From: Bacteroidetes bacterium GWF2_41_31
GTDB taxonomy: Bacteria; Bacteroidota; Bacteroidia; Bacteroidales; F082
DNA length: 64,000 nucleotides
Assembly: GCA_001769215.1 (NCBI GenBank)
Contig: MEOL01000014.1
Coordinates: forward strand, 62,001-126,000
Reading direction: 5' to 3'
The notes under the pieces are model-generated. The model saw only the letters and a list, made by a program, of their open reading frames with translations. It ran no database searches and had not been told where the DNA came from. This document shows positions 60,447 to 64,000 of the stretch, one piece after another. The translations under genes were made by a program, and so were the position numbers. The number at the start of each line of letters is the position of its first letter. Position 1 is the first letter of the stretch.

Positions 60447-60863
60447 TTAAATGCGTCGGTTGTTTTTCTTTCTAACTTTTAACTGACACATGCAAGAGCC
60501 TGTAAGGAGGCGCGATTGATCGGTATTGATCGGTAAACCGTCCCTTTCCCAATCAACTATGCCACCAGCCAGGTTGTGAATGTTTATGAATCCTTTTTTT
60601 TGGAGCAGAACAGCTACCTCCTTACTTCGTAGACCGACGGAATCGGCTACCACAAGGTCTCTGTCGTTGGGTATCAACTCCAGGTTGTCTTCAATTTCGT
60701 CGTAAGGGCAGTAAATAACATGGTCCGAATCGAAAAGCTTGCCCAATTCGTAAAGTGGCCTGACATCTAAAATAACAGTATTTTCGGGCATGCTGAGGTA
60801 ATCTTTCCCTGAAATATGGTGCAAGCCGGCTGCTTCGGGATTGCTGTTTACAAGGGGTGTCAT
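60447..60863 (-). CDS. rhodanese-like domain protein with Asp in place of the catalytic Cys
   Basis: A 138-residue single rhodanese domain: ILDVRPLYELGKLFDSDHVI, then the active-site loop VVADSVGLRSKEVA and NLAGGIVDWERDGLP. The residue matching the catalytic Cys is D74, so persulfide chemistry at this site is not expected. The C-terminus has an extra GSCMCQLKVRKKNNRR with two Cys. It lies 11 bases after the permease gene in the arsenical/thiol cassette and may be a binding or regulatory partner. Confidence 0.85.
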   Translation of the reverse strand: MTPLVNSNPEAAGLHHISGKDYLSMPENTVILDVRPLYELGKLFDSDHVIYCPYDEIEDNLELIPNDRDLVVADSVGLRSKEVAVLLQKKGFINIHNLAGGIVDWERDGLPINTDQSRLLTGSCMCQLKVRKKNNRRI

Positions 60864-60874
60864 GATTTCTGATT

Positions 60875-62194
60875 TTAAAACAATGCTCCATAGATAAACC
60901 CTGAGATGGTGGCCATAACCACAACCAAAGAGACATAAACCATTGTTTTCTGAGTTCCAATTACCCCCCTGATCACAAGCATGTTGGGCAGCGACAACGA
61001 TGGTCCGGCCAATAACAAAGCCAAAGCCGGTCCTTTGCCCATGCCGGCAGCTATCAACCCTTGAAGGATGGGAACTTCAGTGAGCGTGGCGAAATACATA
61101 AATGCACCGACTATGGAAGCGAAAAAATTTGAAAAAACCGAGTTTCCTCCAACCAGGTTGACTATCCATTCGTTGGGTATCATGCCCGCCATGGCTGTGT
61201 CGTCGTGTGTTGATCCCAGCAAAAAACCTGCTACCAGTACCCCGACAGCCAGTAACGGCATAATTTGTTTGGTGAAATCCCATGTGGAGAGTGTCCATTC
61301 TTTGTTGTCGGGATTTTTTTTGTCGGTTAAAGTAATGATGCTTAAACCGGCTATGGCAACCACAACGGGTATGAGCGGAGAACTGGTGGCAAAAGCGGCT
61401 ATTGCCGTGGCAACGGCTACCAGTGTTACGTATTGCCATTTGATTTTTAGAATAAATATCAGGGAGTAAACCAATACCAGACTAAAAACGGAAGTTATAT
61501 GCCATTTATAAAACCAAATCCAGTACCATACACCACTGGTTTCATCCGCAGCTGGTTGGCCCCAGTTGGCAAAAACTAAAATTAACACCAGGGTAAAGAA
61601 ATGCAAAGAGGTTTGCCACATGGGTCTTTTCTCCTCAATAATGGGGAAATTTAATTGCTCTATGCGTTTTTCTTTTTCCTCTTTGCGATAAATGAGCGCC
61701 ATAAATGAGCCGATGGCCACTGAAAACGTCACCGCACCAACAACCCTTGCCACTCCCATCTCGAATCCTAAAATCCTGGCGGTAAGTATAATGGCCAGAA
61801 TGTTAATGGCTGGTCCTGAATAAAGAAAGGCAATGGCCGGTCCCAGACCTGCACCCCGCTTGTGAATACTCGAAAACAGAGGCAAAATGGTGCAGCTGCA
61901 AACAGCCAAAACCGTTCCGGAAACGGCCGCTACCGTGTAAGCCAGCCATTTTTTCGCCCTTGCTCCAAAATATTTCATCACGGCCCCCTGACTGACAAAA
62001 ACGGCAATTACACCGGCAATAAAAAAGGCGGGCAACAGGCATAAAATCACGTGTTCACGGGCATACCATTTGGTTAGGTCGAACATCGCCAGAACGGCTT
62101 CCTGAAACCTGCCATTGTCGACAGGCAAAAAATAGGCGAACAAAAAAACGGCTGCAATCCATGCCAGTATCTTGAATTCTTTATTTGTTTCCAT
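60875..62194 (-). CDS. permease of the ArsP/DUF318 type
   Basis: A 439-residue membrane protein with about ten helices in two halves. The first half has the family motif VCSCTILPLFSSIHKRGAGL with GPAINILAIILTARILG; the second has LTEVPILQGLIAAGMGKGPAL and SLPNMLVIRGVIG. The family includes the organoarsenical exporter ArsP. Its neighbours (ArsF, ArsG, thioredoxin, ArsR-type regulator) support export of arsenicals or related thiol-reactive compounds. It lies 43 bases after the ArsG-like gene. Confidence 0.88.
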   Translation of the reverse strand: METNKEFKILAWIAAVFLFAYFLPVDNGRFQEAVLAMFDLTKWYAREHVILCLLPAFFIAGVIAVFVSQGAVMKYFGARAKKWLAYTVAAVSGTVLAVCSCTILPLFSSIHKRGAGLGPAIAFLYSGPAINILAIILTARILGFEMGVARVVGAVTFSVAIGSFMALIYRKEEKEKRIEQLNFPIIEEKRPMWQTSLHFFTLVLILVFANWGQPAADETSGVWYWIWFYKWHITSVFSLVLVYSLIFILKIKWQYVTLVAVATAIAAFATSSPLIPVVVAIAGLSIITLTDKKNPDNKEWTLSTWDFTKQIMPLLAVGVLVAGFLLGSTHDDTAMAGMIPNEWIVNLVGGNSVFSNFFASIVGAFMYFATLTEVPILQGLIAAGMGKGPALALLLAGPSLSLPNMLVIRGVIGTQKTMVYVSLVVVMATISGFIYGALF

Positions 62195-62237
62195 TGTTAA
62201 ACAATTTTGTCGTTCGCCAAAAGCGGAACCTGATCAA

Positions 62238-62939
62238 TTAGAAATAGATGAGAATGACGTAATAAATGCCCACACCGATAAATAACACAGAGATGACTCT
62301 TCTGAACCAAATTTCAAATGTTTTGAGGTTGTTATACAACTTCCCGACCCCTGAAACGGTATAAGCAATCAACCATGCGAAGATGATTACCGGTATTCCG
62401 GTGGCAATGGCAAAAACAATGGGCAGATACAAGCCCGAAGCACTGCTAACCGTCATGGGGATCAGCATACCAAAGTAAAGTACCCCGCTGTAAGGACAAA
62501 AAGCCAGCGCAAATACAACACCCAGAATCAGCACATCCCAGTACGAATGTTTTGATTGGTTTTGAAATTTTTGAGTTAGATTGCCTACGCCGGGAAATTT
62601 TATCCTGAGCACATCGAGCATCAGCAAACCGATAACAATTAAAAGCGGGCCAATCACCTTTTCTCCATATTTTTGAAACAAGCCGGAGACTTCAAATTGA
62701 TCGGCACCGATAAAAATAATAATGGCCAATCCCGTGTAGGTTATAGCTCTGCCCAGGGTATATATGAGTCCGTTGATAAATACACGCCTTCTGTCTTCCA
62801 CATCTTTACTGATAAAACCGATGGCAGTAATGTTGGTGGCCAGCGGACATGGGCTGATTGCCGTCATCAAACCGAGAATAAAGGCCGTTACAACAGGCAA
62901 AGAGCTATTGCTCATGATGTTTTGCAAGAATTCCTCCAT
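62238..62939 (-). CDS. ArsG-like permease (CcdA/DsbD fold)
   Basis: A 233-residue protein with six membrane helices of the CcdA/LysE-like type: TAFILGLMTAISPCPLATNI at the start (Cys-Pro in helix 1), GLIYTLGRAITYTGLAIIIF, and FALAFCPYSGVLYFGMLIP, the second Cys-containing half. Proteins of this kind carry the ArsG name in databases, with ArsF as a partner, and are linked to aromatic arsenical efflux or to thiol electron transfer across the membrane. The two Cys sites suit electron transfer. It lies 63 bases after arsF. Confidence 0.82.
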   Translation of the reverse strand: MEEFLQNIMSNSSLPVVTAFILGLMTAISPCPLATNITAIGFISKDVEDRRRVFINGLIYTLGRAITYTGLAIIIFIGADQFEVSGLFQKYGEKVIGPLLIVIGLLMLDVLRIKFPGVGNLTQKFQNQSKHSYWDVLILGVVFALAFCPYSGVLYFGMLIPMTVSSASGLYLPIVFAIATGIPVIIFAWLIAYTVSGVGKLYNNLKTFEIWFRRVISVLFIGVGIYYVILIYF

Positions 62940-63002
62940 ACAAATGATGAGTTAGAAATAAACAATAAATTGGTTAGATAAACACGATAAGCCTCATGAA
63001 AT

Positions 63003-63410
63003 CTACAGCAGTGGGGTTATTTTTTCTTTAAAGATTTCCTTCAATTTTTCAGGTTTATTTACGGCATACATAAAACCTTCGTTGGTCAGGTCAATTATCG
63101 TGTTCCCGCCATAGATGATTAAAGTCTGCCCTTCAATACCCAAATCCTCAGCTTTTTTTTCACCTTCAGGTTCATCCATGTCGTAGGCTGCAAACAGAAC
63201 CTTGTTGCCGAAGAGTTCTTCCACTGCTTTTTTTGATTCAGCCTCTACCGCTTTGCAGGTTGTACACCTGCGGGCGAAATGAAAGTAATATACCTGTACG
63301 GTTTCGGTAGCGGCAAGGGTTGTGTTTTCGGTTGGTTGTGTTTGCCCCAAACACGAAATATTAAGGCTGGTAACCAATAATATAAGGGAGATAATGCCAA
63401 ATGCTTTCAT
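63003..63410 (-). CDS. ArsF-like exported thioredoxin-fold lipoprotein
   Basis: A 135-residue protein with a lipoprotein signal (LILLVTSLNISC) and a thioredoxin-like fold: VYYFHFARRCTTCKAVEAES with a CTTC redox motif, then VLFAAYDMDEPEGEKKAEDL and QTLIIYGGNTIIDLTNEG. It is annotated in relatives as ArsF, a putative redox subunit. Being outside the cytoplasmic membrane, it could receive electrons through the ArsG-like protein. It starts five bases after the thioredoxin gene. Confidence 0.82.
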   Translation of the reverse strand: MKAFGIISLILLVTSLNISCLGQTQPTENTTLAATETVQVYYFHFARRCTTCKAVEAESKKAVEELFGNKVLFAAYDMDEPEGEKKAEDLGIEGQTLIIYGGNTIIDLTNEGFMYAVNKPEKLKEIFKEKITPLL

Positions 63411-63415
63411 GATAT

Positions 63416-63655
63416 TTATTGTTTAGTGGATAATAATTCGGTGAGTTCTTTGTTGGAAGGCACACGCCCGCTGAAAATAACTTTGCCATCAACCACGAGG
63501 CCGGGTGTGTGCATAATGCCATATTCCATTATTTTCATAATGTCTTCTACTTTCGTTATAGTCGCCTGAATTCCTTCTTTTTCAACGACTTCCCTTGTGG
63601 CCTTTTCAAGGGTTTTACATTTTGGACATCCTGGCCCTAAAATTTTAATTTCCAT
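63416..63655 (-). CDS. small CPxC thioredoxin-like protein
   Basis: A 79-residue protein with redox motif C10-P-K-C13 (LGPGCPKCKTLEKA) and the cis-Pro region MHTPGLVVDGKVIFSGR. It is cytoplasmic and of the glutaredoxin-like redox family (MTH895 type). In this operon it may pass electrons to the ArsG/ArsF pair. It lies about 60 bases after the ArsR-type gene. Confidence 0.88.
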   Translation of the reverse strand: MEIKILGPGCPKCKTLEKATREVVEKEGIQATITKVEDIMKIMEYGIMHTPGLVVDGKVIFSGRVPSNKELTELLSTKQ

Positions 63656-63714
63656 AGTTCGATCCTTTTAATGGGTGATTATTGATATTTTGTTTAAACA
63701 TTTAATCAGAGTTT

Positions 63715-63990
63715 TTATAACTGTTCGTTTTCTGTAAAGAGTTCATTAAACATTTTGCGGGCTTCTTCCCAGTTTCCCTTGTTAAGGCAATACTTAATAT
63801 AAGGTGGTTCTACCTCTCCCTGAATAAGCCCGGCATATTTTAGCTCTTTCAGGTGTTGCGACAAGGTGGAGCGACCTACCGGAATTTCATCCACCAGATC
63901 GCCACTATAACAACAGGCATTCATTTTTAATAGTTTTTGAATGATGTATAACCTTACGGGATGCCCCAGCGCCTTAAGTACTCTGGCCAT
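63715..63990 (-). CDS. ArsR/SmtB-type regulator, N-terminus probably cut by the window edge
   Basis: At least 91 residues of a winged-helix repressor: VLKALGHPVRLYIIQKLL, the recognition helix VGRSTLSQHLKELKYAGLIQ, and the wing GEVEPPYIKYCLNKGN. A vicinal Cys pair C26-C27 (MNACCYSGDL) at the position used by metalloid-sensing ArsR-type proteins may bind As(III). The frame is open to the right edge (TTE before the first ATG), and relatives have 10-20 more residues, so the true start is likely beyond 64000. It leads the arsenical/thiol cassette. Confidence 0.85.
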   Translation of the reverse strand: MARVLKALGHPVRLYIIQKLLKMNACCYSGDLVDEIPVGRSTLSQHLKELKYAGLIQGEVEPPYIKYCLNKGNWEEARKMFNELFTENEQL

Positions 63991-64000
63991 TTCCGTTGTC

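Overview
The window looks like a chromosomal stretch of a Bacteroidota bacterium, most likely an environmental, anaerobic or microaerophilic member of the Bacteroidales/Marinilabiliales side. Seen directly: many genes are preceded by the Bacteroidota-type -7 promoter word TAnnTTTG, and Shine-Dalgarno sites are rarely visible. Typical of the phylum are the DUF4295 gene next to rpmG and ftsY, the RND pump fused to its TolC partner, a eukaryote-like GT3 glycogen synthase, Fib_succ-type lipoproteins, and many small lipoproteins with a Cys lipobox. No rRNA, tRNA, CRISPR array or intact transposase was found.

Layout. 0-5 kb: the 5' part of a TPR sensor gene running off the left edge, then a DUF2231 membrane protein, an OmpR-type response regulator and a histidine kinase, followed by an exported rubrerythrin. 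An 11-bp-period direct repeat (TTTTAAGC) lies at the same distance from both promoters and probably marks the regulator's sites. 5-14.5 kb: a glycogen operon on the minus strand (debranching enzyme, GT4, GH57, and a giant glycogen synthase-phosphorylase fusion). 14.9-16.7 kb: dCMP deaminase, a small lipoprotein, and thiF-thiS. 16.8-25.6 kb: a heavy-metal island on the minus strand (Fur-type regulator, DUF6660 protein, RND-TolC fusion, adaptor, CPC P-type ATPase). 26-33 kb: a tungsten/molybdenum enzyme region on the plus strand (AOR-family oxidoreductase, ppnP, ModE-type HTH protein, moeA, moaA, moaC, MOSC-MogA fusion), with two matching ModE-box-like palindromes and a repeat/MITE cluster between moaA and moaC. 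33-36 kb: P5C dehydrogenase, thioesterase, MORN-repeat protein. 36.5-42.5 kb: a NarX/NarL-type two-component pair, an orphan receiver and surface lipoproteins. 43-48.5 kb: rimO, ftsY, DUF4295, rpmG, MarC, ftcD. 48.5-54 kb: GH13 lipoprotein, MITE copy 2, KAS III, glycerophosphodiesterase, glpD. 54.7-58 kb: kaiC-kaiB-kaiB-PAS operon. 58.5-60.3 kb: a decayed type III restriction-modification locus that keeps an intact rhuM. 60.4-64 kb: an arsenical/thiol cassette (ArsR-type regulator, thioredoxin, ArsF, ArsG, permease, rhodanese).

How the genes fit together. The glycogen operon puts chain synthesis, phosphorolysis, debranching and GH57 activity under one promoter. The tungsten/molybdenum region supplies pyranopterin cofactor enzymes to a single AOR-type enzyme and carries its own oxyanion-type regulator. 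No MoaD or MoaE is seen there, so the ThiS/ThiF pair 10 kb away could be the sulfur carrier (inference). The strongest candidate for an under-described system is the KaiC/KaiB/KaiB/PAS operon: it has no KaiA, KaiC keeps both ATPase lobes and hydroxyl residues at the phosphosites, and a PAS protein without a kinase domain replaces the usual output kinase.
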